A stretch of 64,000 nucleotides of DNA from Torreya grandis. Taxonomy: Eukaryota; Streptophyta; Pinopsida; Cupressales; Taxaceae. The notes beneath the pieces were generated by a model. The model was not told the DNA's origin and made no database searches. It saw nothing but the letters and a program-made list of their open reading frames with translations. The DNA lies in the NCBI GenBank assembly GCA_037957365.1, contig JARHVA010004230.1, positions 585,501 to 649,500 of the forward strand, in the 5' to 3' direction. Positions 10,825 to 23,040 of this stretch are shown piece after piece. The position numbers were made by a program, and so were the translations under genes. The stretch's first letter is position 1. Each line of letters begins with the position of its first letter.

Positions 10825-13516
10825 TTCATGTGGGTTGTAGGTAAGTATATGGACTAGGACTCTACTTGAGGGTGTTTAAAACTTTAAAAAGGGTGACAAA
10901 ATGCCTAGATTTTTTCAATTGATAAAATATATCTAAAATTAAAATAAATTATCTTAAATAACCCTAAATTATAAAAGCTTGATTAGCATTATTCACCTAC
11001 TTGACTATAGGTTGTCTTTAGGGTTGTCTATAGCTTCATTTCTTCTTATTAATCCCATTAAAACCTTGATATTATGTTGAATTTTAGATTCATAATGTAT
11101 GATTATCATCTTATAAACCCAATTACCTTCTTGAATTGGTTTCCTTTAGGTCTCCCCAAGAACCTAGTCTACCTTCATGATTGTACCCTTGGCCTTAGGC
11201 CATCTGTAGGTCACTATTATCCTTTTAATCCATATTTGAAATATTAACACATATTTATTGATTTCCATATGTATAATAAGCATTCCTCATGCTTTATAAG
11301 ACTATTGATGGTTAGTTAGTGTTCTTTAAACCTATAAAAGTCCTCAAACTTGCCAAGTAGGCATTTATTGATATGGAATAGGCTTGTAAGTGGTCTTAAG
11401 GACACTTGAGGCTACCTATAATTTTATTATTTATGATTGGATTGAATCATAAGTATAAAACCTGGAAAACTAAATTGATTGACAATTTTATACCATGCAT
11501 TATTATGATATTGTTAACCCTTGAAATATGAATATGTCCTTTAATTCCAATTATAGGTGGCTATATGATGTCATCTTGTATAGAGAGACTAAATTATGCC
11601 TTGGAGATTTTACCGATTATGGATCATTTTACCCACATATTTTAGCTTGAGGTGATCATTTAGGCATGAACCTTTATGAAGGTATTTCTTCAACATGCTT
11701 TGACTTTTTACCTCTTAACAAGCTTATGACTATAGTTACCATGATTGAATGTCTATTTCTTAGACTATATATGATGTTTTCTTGGTGAATATGTCTTCTT
11801 GTTCATGTTCATGATTATTTACATCCTTTTTCCACCTTATGATAGTGATTCTATGGAATGGAAATGAGTGAAAGGTTGGTTAGGTGACAAAAGATAATAG
11901 AAACCCATGAATGAAGGATGAAAAAACCATAAAAAATAATGAAAATATAGTGTTATGATAGTGATATGGGATGAAAAAATGAAGGAGGAAAGGATTATAA
12001 AGGAGCATGTTAAGACCAACACAAAGAGTCACATGCAAACATGAACATATCATATTCAAACCATATTAATCTAGATGACTTTGGACAAGGATAAGAGGCT
12101 AAAAATGAAACATATGTTTTTATAAAACCATTAAATTATGCTCATTTTACTTAAAGTTTGATAAATAGGCCTTCTGAGATGCTTTAAAAGAATATGAATG
12201 GTCTAAGCCATGAATAAATGGATAAATTCTTGAGAAAAATTGCTTGAAAATATGATAAAATGAATGAAATCCATGCCATGGAGGAAATCAAGTAATCTTT
12301 TAAACCTTCTCTCTCTTAGATCATATAATTCCTTTTTGGAAGCATCCCAAACTATAGATTACACTCCTTGTATTTTTGATATTTTTTTGACCTTCAAATT
12401 TGTGTAAAAGGACTAAAGGATTCCATGGTATGGTGGATTAGGTTCCAAATAATCTCTAAAAACTTTAGTTTCCTTGAAATGATGACCTAATGAGGAGAAT
12501 TTTTAGAAAATTGATTGCCTTCATGGATACAAAACTACAAAATTAAGCCTAAATTCAAATGGATGATTCATGAGGGAGAAGAGAAAAATTTAATAAAAAA
12601 TTAATTCATCATGAATCCTTCTCATTCTACTTTATTTGACCAAAAATTTAGACCTGGATCATCTATTTTCAAACCATACTAGCTACGAACCTGAAGGCCT
12701 ATCACTATGTGCAAACTAGCAAGGTGGAGAATATGAACTAGTTTTGAAACTATTTTACCTCTAATTAATTTTAAAATATTTATGAACATCTTATATTCCC
12801 TACTACTCCTACTTTAGACTTCATCTATATAGAATTCCATACAAGTCCATACTATTCTTTGAAATATGAATGAAAATAGCCTTTTCTTTACCTTTTGTGG
12901 AAAACTAAAGCTTCCACCACCACAATTAGAAGATAATATAAGTATCATGAGTCATTTATCATGAAAAAATAATTTTTTAAATACTTTTACATGCTTTTGA
13001 GGCCAAACTTGGCACATGGGAGGTGAAAATAGACCCTCTTTTACTTAAATTTGCATCAAAACACCATTTTAGCTTTCAAAACTTTGGACTAAGGCAAAAT
13101 ACATATATATGAATGTGTTTGAAGGTAATTTGAATATTTAATGACTTTTTAAACACCAATTATAACATTTAAAGACCAAAAATTGTCCTTGAAAACACCT
13201 TGAATGGGTTCAATAGTAGAAGAAAATGTTTTGAATTGTATGGATTGGTATTTGGCCTTGACATGGAAAATTACCAAAATTTATGGTGACTCACAAGGGT
13301 TGACCAACCTATTGGTTAAGAAAATTCAAAATCTCTAGACTATATTATATTTTTGACTATACTCAAAAATTGGGGATACTTACAGACTTTGACATAGAAA
13401 ACAAAGATGGAATTGAAAACAACTAACTACTAAAGCAAAAAAAAAACTAACAAAGCATGTGCAATATGTGCACTTAGAATAATGAAACTATGAATATGTA
13501 TAAAATAATGACTCTC
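10825..13516. other. gene-less stretch, possible 3' end of a minus-strand gypsy element
   Basis: AT-rich with no convincing coding frame on either strand. The right part (about 12600-13516) directly follows the end of a minus-strand pol relic, so it may hold that element's 3' untranslated region and LTR. I could not find the second LTR, so the boundary is unknown. Confidence 0.35.
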
Positions 13517-14060
13517 CTAATAGTAGTACTTAAGGAACATCCCATTCATAGGAATATGAATTTCCTTTCCACTCAGTTTGGATAATTGGAAAGCATTGCT
13601 TTCTTTACAATTAATGATAACATATGGGCCACTCGAAAGGCTATCAAATTTGGAGTGTTTACCTAGTTTAGAATGTTCTTCATCCCATTTGAGTACTATG
13701 TTTCCTTGATAAAATGTCTTTGATGAATCTATTGTTTTAAATTATTTCTTGACTTGATGTTGGTTTGAGCACATGGTATGCATGGCATCATCTCTTGTTT
13801 CCTCCAATTATCTTAGTTCATTCATCCTTACCTCCATTATATCATTTTCCATAAGCTATAGCTAGTGTGTAAGCTCCAAAGCTAGAAGTTCTAATGAAAT
13901 AGGCACCATTTTCATTCCTCCATAAACTAAAAGATAATTTGAATGACCAATGGAATTTTTAGGAGTGATTCTATCTACCCATAAGGTAGTCTTCAAATTT
14001 ATATGTAATGATCTCTAATTATCTTCCATTGTTCTCTTGATGATCTGAATCAAGTTCTAG
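13517..14060 (-). pseudogene. Ty3/gypsy integrase C-terminal relic, minus strand
   Basis: Read on the minus strand from about 14060 to a TAG at 13517-13519. The integrase tail is readable in one frame: LIQIIKRTMEDN, then TTLWVDRITPKNSIGHSNYLLVYGG (seen in two overlapping pieces), then a GPY/F-type module with GNIVLKWDEEHSK, KFDSLSSGPYVI and NAFQLSKLSG. This is the known C-terminal order of Ty3/gypsy integrases. Only a few stops occur, at expected Gln or Arg positions. Upstream (above 14060) a decayed YPxxNGxxES-like motif may continue, but the catalytic core is not recognisable. Gives the strand of a third, separate gypsy insertion. Confidence 0.75.
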
Positions 14061-14640
14061 ACTCATATGAGGCATTTGAGGGGTATTTGATGGCTTTTAA
14101 GGGTGAATTGAGGTACAAATTGGGCTTCAATCAGTATATCATAGACAATGACCTTAAACACACTATTTATATTCATATTATGACCTCAAAAAATGTTTAA
14201 ACACCCTTACATCCCATTAGAAAGGTTTCTCCTTCTTGAAAAGGCTTAAATTAGTCTAAAACTATAAGGATTAGAAACCTCATTTTCTCCAAATTACCTT
14301 AATATTTGATAAATGACCTTAATCTTATCAAATAGGGTTAAGACCATTGATTGGACCTTAAAAGACTTCTTGACACTTCCTCTCTCACTCCAAGACTAGC
14401 ATTAGGACTAACACATCACCATAGACCTCTAAACAATCATGACATAATGAACTTACAATCATACTCCCTGATACCTCCAATAATGTTAAATGATTTCAAT
14501 AAGAATTAATAATACATGATAAGTTTAGGTAATAGAGATGAGCTTAGAGGGGTTCTCATGTGAGTTTTTGATGGTAGGGATTGACATTTGGCCTGTGAGG
14601 CCAAAAATGTCAACAATATGATCACATGTTCTTTGACATA
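14061..14640. other. spacer between two gypsy relics
   Basis: No gene. Contains a short imperfect hairpin at 14582-14612 (TGACATTTGGCC, 5-base loop, GGCCAAAAATGTCA). It may be the border between the minus-strand relic and the plus-strand element. Confidence 0.35.
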
Positions 14641-15720
14641 ATTAATACAATTGATTTTAATATTAAAGATAAAGATAAGGTTGCTTGGTTTGTAAAAGGT
14701 TTATGACCTAAAATAAGGTTCACTATCATGTAAACCTAGTTATCCACCAAAGCTGATGCTCGATCTACTGCGCTCAGGGTCGAGTATATATAAGACTATG
14801 CAGATCTTCCATCAGTAGGATCAAATGTATAATGTAGGTTAAATACTTGTATGAAGAGGATGAATGAAATGCTTGAAAATTATAAGCCTAAATTAGGCTT
14901 ATGGTGCATATAATGTGGTTATGAGGGACATCATAGGAATGATTGCCTGGTAATTAAATAGAATTTTGATAACTTTATAGGGTAGTGGGACATCTTACAT
15001 CCAAATTCCTTCTCCTTCAGCAATATATTCAAAAATCACACATGTATTACAAATTTTACAAATCTATAAATCATGATGAGACTAGTTATCACATATTGCA
15101 AGAGTTAAAGCAAGATATAACAAAGAATGTCTTTGTAGTTGTGACCCAATAGATACCCACTATGAAGTAAGTAATTATAGGACCATATGTGGAGATGATG
15201 AATATGACTCAAGGTAGTACAATATGGGTGCATTTGTTAGCATAGTATCAGATGCTACCATCACCACAATACTAGCCATAAGGTCTAGCTAGTTAGAATA
15301 ATACATCATCTCCATCATATCAGTATTTTGGTTAGTATGCGTAGTGATGGAACAACATGAATATTCAACAACAATAAGAAACTTGAACCACAAGTTATCT
15401 TAAGCATTAGTATGGAGGATATGATGCATAGATAAATCAATAGGGAGGGTATATTGGATAACAATCCCAAGGTTGGGGATATTAACATAATAGAGGAGGA
15501 TATCAGGGAAGATATCATGGTAGATATCAAGGAGGTTTAAATAATAACAATTGGTAAAATTGATCTCCAATGTAATGTTATCTATGTGGTGCATATAATC
15601 ATTATGTGAAAATCTATCCCACCAATCCCCAAAGGCAAGTTTATTATGTATATTATAGTTTTAAAGGTCAACATCAAATGAAATACTACCTTGTTATTGA
15701 AAAAGAAAGGAAGGAGAAGA
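14640..15720 (+). pseudogene. gypsy-2 gag relic with two zinc knuckles
   Basis: The capsid end is readable around 14660-14810 (KDKVAWFVKGL, ADARSTALRVEYI). A first knuckle at 14905-14946 has C-x2-C-x4-H-x4-C spacing with one interior stop. A Gln/Tyr/Gly-rich linker follows (GGYQGRYHGRYQGG at about 15495-15536). A second knuckle-like motif at 15576-15616 reads CYLCGAYNHYVKIY, where the last Cys has become Tyr (TGT to TAT). Gag would package the element RNA. Confidence 0.7.
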
Positions 15721-16199
15721 TAATGTGAAACATAAACATGATTAATGCATAGCTAAAGAAAAATGCATTTGTGCAAGCCATCTCAAGGCAACACAGGGAT
15801 GAATAAGGGTTAATTTCAATATGCCTTAAGGATCTAGGTATAAGAAAATTTCAACAGCATAAATATCCTGACCTCATAAATAAAAATAATTTAATGCATC
15901 AAACAATGTATGTATTATAATAAGTACAATAAAAACCAACTTCTAATGAGGATAATACTGCTATTGATGCTCAAATGTATGGATAAATTATTTAGATCTT
16001 GTGACAAGAGGGCATTATGACTAATTTGATAGATATAATTAAAATACTCATCACATTATGCAATGAGTGTATATATCAAAATATCACAAACCTCTTTCAC
16101 AATCATCTAGAGAGTACACAGTGAGGACAGTCAAGGTCTGACAAAGTAGTTTGATACATCAAGACCAAGAAGCCCTAGGATGTGGATTCATGAATAGAC

Positions 16200-16544
16200 A
16201 TCAAGTTGTCTAGATATGAAATCACAAATGCAGTATTTGACTTTGGTAGTAATGTTAATATGATTCCTTTTTCTAGATATGAAAATATTGACCAACCAAC
16301 TCTGAGTTATAGTCCAGTAACATTAAGCTAAGTGGATTATGATGGAGTTGAACCCATTGGCCAATTAAAGGATGTTGAAATTAAGTTAGTTAAACTTATC
16401 TTACAAGTAGACTTTGAGGTCATTGACATGAAGATAACATTGAACCATCATACTACCTTTATCAATAAGAAATTGGCCTATGATGGCCAAATGATTATCA
16501 ACACTTGTGCAATCAGTTACAAGTGCATCAAAAAGATAAAATAG
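16200..16544 (+). pseudogene. gypsy-2 protease relic
   Basis: The active-site region reads VFDFGSNVNMIPF near 16233-16271. The Asp-Ser-Gly triad is Asp-Phe-Gly, explained by one C-to-T in the Ser codon. The following 70 codons (16332-16544) are open and correspond to the second half of a retroviral-type aspartic protease. Inactive. Confidence 0.6.
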
Positions 16545-17600
16545 TAGTCATACCTCTAACCAAATCTAAACAGAAGCCATATATAATTCCTAAATAAATA
16601 TAACCTCCTTATGCTTATAGGGACAATAATTATTTTAAGGTGGGGATAAATGAAATATAAATTAAGGTGTGCACTATTGAATGTCAGAAGTAAAAGCCCA
16701 ATATTGTGTAATAGGAATAACTACTGGTATTTAAACTAGTTATCACAAAGTCATCGAATGTGTTTCTCCTTCAGTATGTTGACCAACAATATTTGAGGTA
16801 GATTTTTTATATAATAATACTAAAACTATGATGATTTACATTAAACCTACTCCTAAAGGAATCTTACCCTAGGATTCAGCCTCATCCATAAGTGGTGACT
16901 CGAATGCAGATATCCTAAATTGGTCCTATAAAGATTATGAGTTGAGACCTATCCACATGGTGTTTATTGTAAAATGATAAATACCTCAATATTTTATGAT
17001 TTAGGATCTTAATCCATTCATCCTAAGTCTTAAACACCATGTACTCACTTAGATATGCACTAAAAGTAACTACCACAACATGGTGGGCCATGTATAGAAA
17101 CATAGATATGAATTGGGAGGATGCCTATGAAATATTACATTCAAGGTTTTAGCTACCAACTAGTATTAAAACATAATGACCCTTATTTCAAGAGTGCCAA
17201 TTCCCTAAACTACACATTCATTAGGGTGTAGACATATTGAATACATAGGGAATATAACCTTGATATTCGGTGCACATATTTAGTCATACTCTTGCACCTC
17301 TTCGAACACCCTAGTATATGCATCAAGAGCATAGAAGAGAAACCAAATATTGGTTGCAAGTTTATTAATATTTTATCCAAATTTTTGTATTTGAAGATGA
17401 TAATCCTTTAGTATAAAATACCCTTCCAAAGATCAAATTTTTATATGTCACATATGTGCAAAAGATTTAACAAATGTTATTGAATCATCTTCTAATCAAC
17501 TACACAAGATCTAGATTTTGCACTACACAATTAAAAAGAAAATAAAAAAGAATAGCTCCAAATTCAACCCTATAATAGAATAAATAATGATTTGACATAG

Positions 17601-17631
17601 TCTAGTGATAGTGATAGTGATAGTGATGGGG
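17601..17631 (+). repeat. short GATAGT-type simple repeat
   Basis: GTGATA repeated about four times, encoding an Asp-Ser run in the pol frame just before an acidic segment (DLEGLFELQLEEEP). Likely the linker between protease and RT, not an independent microsatellite insertion. Confidence 0.6.
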
Positions 17632-17897
17632 CTATTGATCTAGAAGGGTTATTTGAACTACAACTTGAAGAGGAACCTAAACCAATATAAAGTACATAGA
17701 AGGTAGAAGAAGAAAAGTCATGTAGCGTTGACATCCCACAATGGGAAGGCAAACACATTTTAAAAGATAGTATGCCTAGTGGATCAGGCAAAATATACCA
17801 AAAATAGCTATGAAAGATGTAAGAAAATATTGGGATAAAAGCAGCCCCTAACCTTACATCAGTGGGAGAATACTGGGGACAAGAATAAATCTCTAAA

Positions 17898-18793
17898 GTC
17901 TTGCAATTATTAAGAGACTACCAATATGTGTTTCTAAGTAAAATTTTAGAGGTCAAAAGCATAGATCTATCATTGGGTGAGATGCACATTGAGCTAAAGG
18001 AATGCATGTGCTTGATTAAAAAGTGACCATATAGAGTCAATCATAACATGAAAAATAAAGTAAAGTTTGAATTGGGTTGAATACAAGAAGCTAGAATTAT
18101 TTATCTAGTTGAGAAGATAGAATGGGTGAGCCCCATGGTGGTATAACCTAAGAAGATGAGAGAAATACAGGTGTTTGGGGATTACATCAAACTCAATGAA
18201 TTTTGCATCAACGATCCATTTCCTATCCCTTTTATGGATGAATTACTTGAATTTATCACTAGACATGAGGTATATTCCTTTATGGATGGGTTCCATGGGT
18301 ACTAGCAAATTCCAATTGCCAAAGAAGATCAGGCCAAAACTACCTTTGCTACTGAATAGGGGTCATTTGCATATAAGTTAATGCCATTTGGTTTAAATAC
18401 TGCACCTTCTATCTTTTCTAGAGTTATGGTAAATGCATTTAAAGACTTCATTCATGATTTCCTAGAGGTGTATCTAGATGAATGGTTAGTCTTTTTTCTA
18501 TTTAAAGAGTACTTATCAAAGCTCAGATTGATGTCAGAGCGATGTAGGGCTTTGTACATCACCTTAAATTTAAATAAATGTCTATTATTTACACCTTTTC
18601 ATATTTGTTGGGTCACATAGTATGCAATGATGAAATTCTAGTTGATCTAACTAAAATTGTTGTTATAGTAGGAATGCCACTTCTTACAAACTCAACTAAA
18701 GTGTGCATCTTTCTTGGTCATACCAACTATTATAAGAAATTCATAAAAGGATATACAACTATATCAATAGCCATAGGAAAAGATGTTGTGTAA
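17898..18793 (+). pseudogene. gypsy-2 reverse transcriptase relic
   Basis: Motifs in order: VSPMVV near 18128, FGDYIKLNEFCINDPFPIPF around 18176-18235, FMDGFHGY near 18280, AKTTFATE near 18333, LMPFGLNTAPSIFSRV around 18378-18425, and the catalytic box YLDEW at 18471-18485, where the second Asp of YLDD has become Glu. It continues into the thumb with LGHIVCNDEILVD and a GHTNYYKKFIKGY motif, with a frame change near 18590. Enzyme inactive. Confidence 0.85.
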
Positions 18794-18829
18794 AGACACC
18801 AAATTTGAATGGACACTTGAGTGTTAAAC

Positions 18830-19260
18830 AACATTTATTGATCTAAAGTAGAGGTTGGTAACAACACCCATCTTAGTATATTCTAACTAGAAAAAGCCAT
18901 TTCATAAACATGTCAATGCTTTGGGCACTACAGTAGGAACCATCTTAGCACAACTAGATGAAGGTGGGATAGACCATCCAATACATTTTTCAAGTAGGAA
19001 ACTCTCCTCTAAAGAAAATAATTACATAACCACTGAGAGAGAAACACTTGCCATAGTGTTTACATTATAAAAATTCAAGCATTACTTGTTGGCTACTCCT
19101 TTTAAATTATTCATAGACTATAGACATTACGATATTTGGTTAATAAACCAATACTAGGGGGAAGGATCTTCAAGTGGTTGATGTTCTTCTAGGAATTCCA
19201 ATTCCAAATCAATGTGAAACCAAGATGGGAGAATGTGGCCTCATATCATCTCATCAGATT
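18830..19260 (+). pseudogene. gypsy-2 RNase H relic
   Basis: Readable as KPFHKHVNALGTTVGTILAQ, DEGGIDHPIHFSSRKLS and TERETLAIVFTL, then KHYLLATPFKLFID. The first catalytic Asp (V-D-A) has become Asn (V-N-A). The segment closes with LINQY and a remnant of the SRL-type end near 19260. Hybrid-RNA degradation would be its role. Confidence 0.8.
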
Positions 19261-19799
19261 GTACAATGGGGAAGAACCAAAGGAACTCAAAGATGAATCT
19301 TCTAATGTGCATCTATTTAGAACTTTTATAGTTCTAGATAACATGAAGGACATCACAAACTTCTTGGAATAAAGAAAATTTCCTACACATTATACAAAGA
19401 GGGAAAAGAAATAGATGGTTACCAGAGCTATACCATATAACTTCATTGATGGTTTCTTGCACAAGCTAGGTAAAGATAATGTACTACACAAGGTAGCTCT
19501 AGAACATGAGTGACCCCAATTGCTATAATAATCTTGCCAAGGAATTATAAGAGGAAACTTCATAGGATGTTCTACTACCAAGAAAACACTTTAGAGTGGT
19601 TTATGGTGGTCTACACTTTTACAGGATGTGGATGGAGTTTCTAAACACTGCAACATCTATCAATGAATGGGTAAGCCTAATCAAAGAGATGAAATACCTT
19701 TGGTTCCTATGCTTGAGTAAAAACCTTTTTAAAAATGGGGAATTTATTTTGTCTAACTTATATCTCCTTGAGCAAGCACAATCATTCCATAGACATTAT

Positions 19800-20630
19800 C
19801 ATAGTAACTGACTATTTCATGTAGAATTTGTTGTTACTTTAAGCTGTGGTGGGAAGGATGCCACCAAGTTCTTATATGAAAACATTATTACATGATTTGG
19901 ATGTATAATTAAGTTGGTAAGTGATAGAGGCACACAATTTATCAATAATACTATTAATACTCTCATGGAAGAATTCATGATATCACACCACAAAAGTATA
20001 ACTTACCATCTGCAAGCTAATGGATAGTTAAAAACATTAAATAAAATTTTGGATAAGATGCTGACAAAAATTTATAATGTTTAGAGATGATCAGGAGGAT
20101 CACATTCCTACAATTCTATGGGCCTATTGCACACATTACAAGTACACCACCATATTCACTCCTTTCTAATTAATATATGGCATCGAGGTAGTAATGCCCA
20201 TGGTGTACATTGTATCTAGCTATGCATTACAATGATCATGAGGTTAGGGTATTAGGATTAATTAAGGCCATAATTGATGGATTTAAATAATATGGAAGAA
20301 GATAGGATAAAAGCACAGTGTACCCAACAAATCAATAAACAAAGTCAAAAAACATGGCATGATCATAATCTACGATCTAAGCAATTCTACCTGGATCAAA
20401 CTATATTGCTTTATGAGAACAAACTTAAAGCATTCCCATAAAAGCTATGCATACAATGGAAAGGACCCTATATCATTCACAAAGTATCACCATAGGGTAC
20501 CATAGTGCTAAATTATTTTTAGGGAACTATTTTACTAGGGTGAATTAATGGTTGTAGGCTTAAACCATATCATCTTTAATCTCTATCATGCTACTAAAAA
20601 TTGAGTGGGTGCTGAGTAACACCACGTAGT
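19800..20630 (+). pseudogene. gypsy-2 integrase relic
   Basis: Catalytic core readable as VTDYFM (first Asp, near 19804), KLVSDRGTQF (second Asp, about 19914-19943) and YHLQANG with the catalytic Glu position now Lys (near 20031). The later motif ILWAYCTHYKYTTIFTPF appears in another frame around 20114-20168, then VVMPMVYIV. The tail reads LYENKLKAFP, QWKGPYIIHKVSP and INGCRLKPYHL, the usual C-terminus. At least two frameshifts and many stops. Confidence 0.8.
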
Positions 20631-20945
20631 TAGGATTTTTTTTAATGTTATTTATTTTTCAATTTTGTTTTGTAGGTTATAATGTTTGTGGGTGCTTTAT
20701 GAGAACAAATTTAAAGCATTCCCAGAAAAGTTATGCATACAATGGAAAGGACCCTATATCATTCACAAAGTATCACCATAGGGTACCATAGTGCTAAATT
20801 ATTTGTAGGGAACTATTTTACCAGGGTGAATTGATGGTTGTAGGCTTAAACCATATCATCTTTAATCTCTATCATGCTGCTAAAAATTGAGTGGGTGCTG
20901 AGTAACACCATGCAGTTAGGATTTTTTTTAATGTTATTTATTTTT
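20408..20945 (+). repeat. direct duplication of about 253 bp, period 285 bp
   Basis: The segment from TGCTTTATGAGAAC at 20408 to about 20660 is repeated from 20693 to about 20945, with a 32-base spacer. Copies differ by only around ten substitutions. The unit covers the end of the gypsy-2 integrase and its 3' flank. Because the duplicate carries the same stops, it arose after the element had already decayed. Confidence 0.92.
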
Positions 20946-21540
20946 ACAACATATCATAACCACTATAACCAAATCTCTTCATAGGATGTGACCACCTGGC
21001 TGAGATATCTCACCCAAAATAGCTAGACACCACTACACCAAGCTTAGTAATTAAGTTTGGGAAGGTGGTGAAAAGATACGTATGATAGATGGAAGGCCAA
21101 CAATTAGGTTAGATAATTAATAATGCAGTATCTCAAAATATTTCAACAATTTTTAAGTATATTTACCAATAACATGACAAGTGGATGCATACAACAAATT
21201 GATTAATTAAAGGGACATCTACTCACTAGAAATAACTGCAAGGGCTAAAACACACAACTTAGGCACCAAATGTCCCTATCAAGATAATATCCAACATTTC
21301 ATATTAATTATAAAGATAACATTCATGTGCATGCAGTTAATGCATTTAAAAGAGGTGGTAACACAAATTTGGGCACCAAATAGCTATAAATGAAAGAGAT
21401 ATAGACAACGAGTAAAAATTACATTCTCTAACTAGCATGAGATTTTTGTGATTAGCCTTTTGACTATCTATTTACAAATAGATCTCACACGAGAGTACAC
21501 TTATTCAAATTAAATATCAGCTTTATTCATTCATCTAACT
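20946..21540. other. gene-less stretch after gypsy-2
   Basis: AT-rich, no coding or repeat structure recognised. It may contain the 3' end of the second gypsy element, but no LTR pair was found. Confidence 0.35.
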
Positions 21541-21885
21541 ATGGATAGAGGTCAACTATTTATCCCACTATCCAATGCTCATAATGAGGAAATGGGAATA
21601 GGTTTAGGGATCTGACAAACAAAGTACAATAATCTAGAACCCTTCAATTTCATTGATGGATCAAATACTACTCTATTTGCTCTAGAAGCCTAACCAACAA
21701 CATAACCAGGATCTTTAACACTACAACACCCAATCTATGGTTCTAACACTCAAAGGTTACTCAAGCTACCTATGTTTATCCATTTAGATGAAGACATGAT
21801 GACATTACTGAGTTGGTACAATCAAGGTGCTATTTGTGAACAAGGAATACATAGAGGGGAGGTTAGTATAGTGTTATTCCAATAA
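21541..21885 (+). pseudogene. possible decayed ORF, unassigned
   Basis: A frame of 114 codons from ATG at 21541 to TAA at 21883-21885 is broken only by three stops (one TGA, two TAA), each one C-to-T step from Arg or Gln. The peptide is of mixed, ordinary composition (for example FNFIDGSNTTLFALEA, LPMFIHLDEDMMTLLSWYNQ) rather than AT-biased noise. I do not recognise it. It lies downstream of the second gypsy element and could be an additional retroelement reading frame or a captured host fragment. Confidence 0.25.
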
Positions 21886-23040
21886 AAAAATCAAAATAAC
21901 ACACTAAACACTTGACACCTCTAACCTAGACACTAGGGAGAGCATAGTTAATAAACATACAAATGAAAACATAACTAGAACACAAAATAAATAATTATTT
22001 TACCTTATTTATATTTGTAAATGGATTTTTGAATTGATTTGATCAGTTTTGTGCATCAAAAAGTCTTTACGAATGAAGCTCCATTTTTTCCTTCTCTCCT
22101 TGGCACCTTGACTTGGCTAGTTGGCTTATGAATTTGGCATGGTAATAGTGCACTAATGAAGCTTATGGTAACACTACACTATCAAATATTAGATATCAAT
22201 AGGTATGACCTTGTATTTATATCCTTAAAAGTTAACTCTCACCCTAGGTGAATTAAGGTTGAGTTTAAACATAGAATGAGTTAAAACTAACCCTAGGTGA
22301 GTTAAGGCTAACTATAGTTGAGTTAAAAAGTTGTCTTGTAATTATGAATTTCAATTACTATGCATGGATCTCAAATTAGATATTTTGAGATATTTTGAAA
22401 GGGCTTGAAAACTCATAAAGGCAATGATGAAAAGGCTTGATATTTTGAATATTAGAATTTTCATTTTTAGGTATTCATCAATTACAAATGGATTAATTAG
22501 ATATGCATTTAATGTAGTTTAATTAGGTGATTCATTTTGATTATCATTTTATCTCTTTTAATATTTGATCAAGTGCTCTAGTTAATGAATCCATAGGCCA
22601 ACTACCAGTTTGTAGGTCACAAGGTGATTAGGGATGAATCTATGGGAGGTTATTATTTTGTATGGGCTAGTACTCAAAATAGGGATGCCTTGACATGATT
22701 GTGAGCATTGATGAATGATACATGATCAAAATTAGAATATTTAGTGATTTTTAGGCTTAATCTACAGTATTTAGTAGAAATCAGTCTGAAGTCTAGTCAG
22801 AATCTTGTTGTGGTTGGAATGGGGTGTCTACAGTTTGCCTCTATTTGGGAAAGCATTGCAAGCTATAGGCATAGTAACATATTTTTAAAGAATGAAAAGG
22901 TCATGTATGTTTAATACCCTAATGAGTGATGAATGAGCCCTAGATGCCCCCTCGAGGGAGTGGTTGGTATAGAAGGTTGGTGATCGATTCCTCAAAAGAA
23001 GGAAAATGATGAGACTAAAAAAGGGGTAAAGGGTGGAAAA
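21886..23040. other. gene-less stretch
   Basis: No coding signal. Around 22235-22320 a short word (CCTAGGTGAGTTAAGG) is repeated twice with variants nearby, a small local repeat. Nothing else recognisable. Confidence 0.4.

Larger units (their letters stand above)
14640..20640 (+). mobile_element. second Ty3/gypsy retrotransposon, old and LTRs not found
   Basis: About 6 kb of decayed gag-pol on the plus strand in the order gag (two zinc knuckles), protease, RT, RNase H, integrase, which is Ty3/gypsy order. No chromodomain is visible after integrase. The RT and RNase H motifs (YLDE-type box, GGIDHPIHFSSRKLS, ERETLAIVFTL) differ from those of the first element, so this is a different lineage, probably nearer Tat/Athila than chromoviruses. 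Stops and frame changes are dense. I could not find a matching LTR pair, so both ends are approximate. Confidence 0.85.

Noticed and set aside
11837..12022. Minus-strand hydrophobic ORF of 61 codons
   Set aside because: Low-complexity AT-rich DNA, no family, no neighbouring support.
15315..15594. Two overlapping minus-strand ORFs of 71 and 64 codons
   Set aside because: They are antisense to the Gln/Gly-rich gag linker of the second gypsy element.
17570..17791. Minus-strand ORF rich in Ser and Leu
   Set aside because: Antisense of the GATAGT simple repeat and acidic pol linker.
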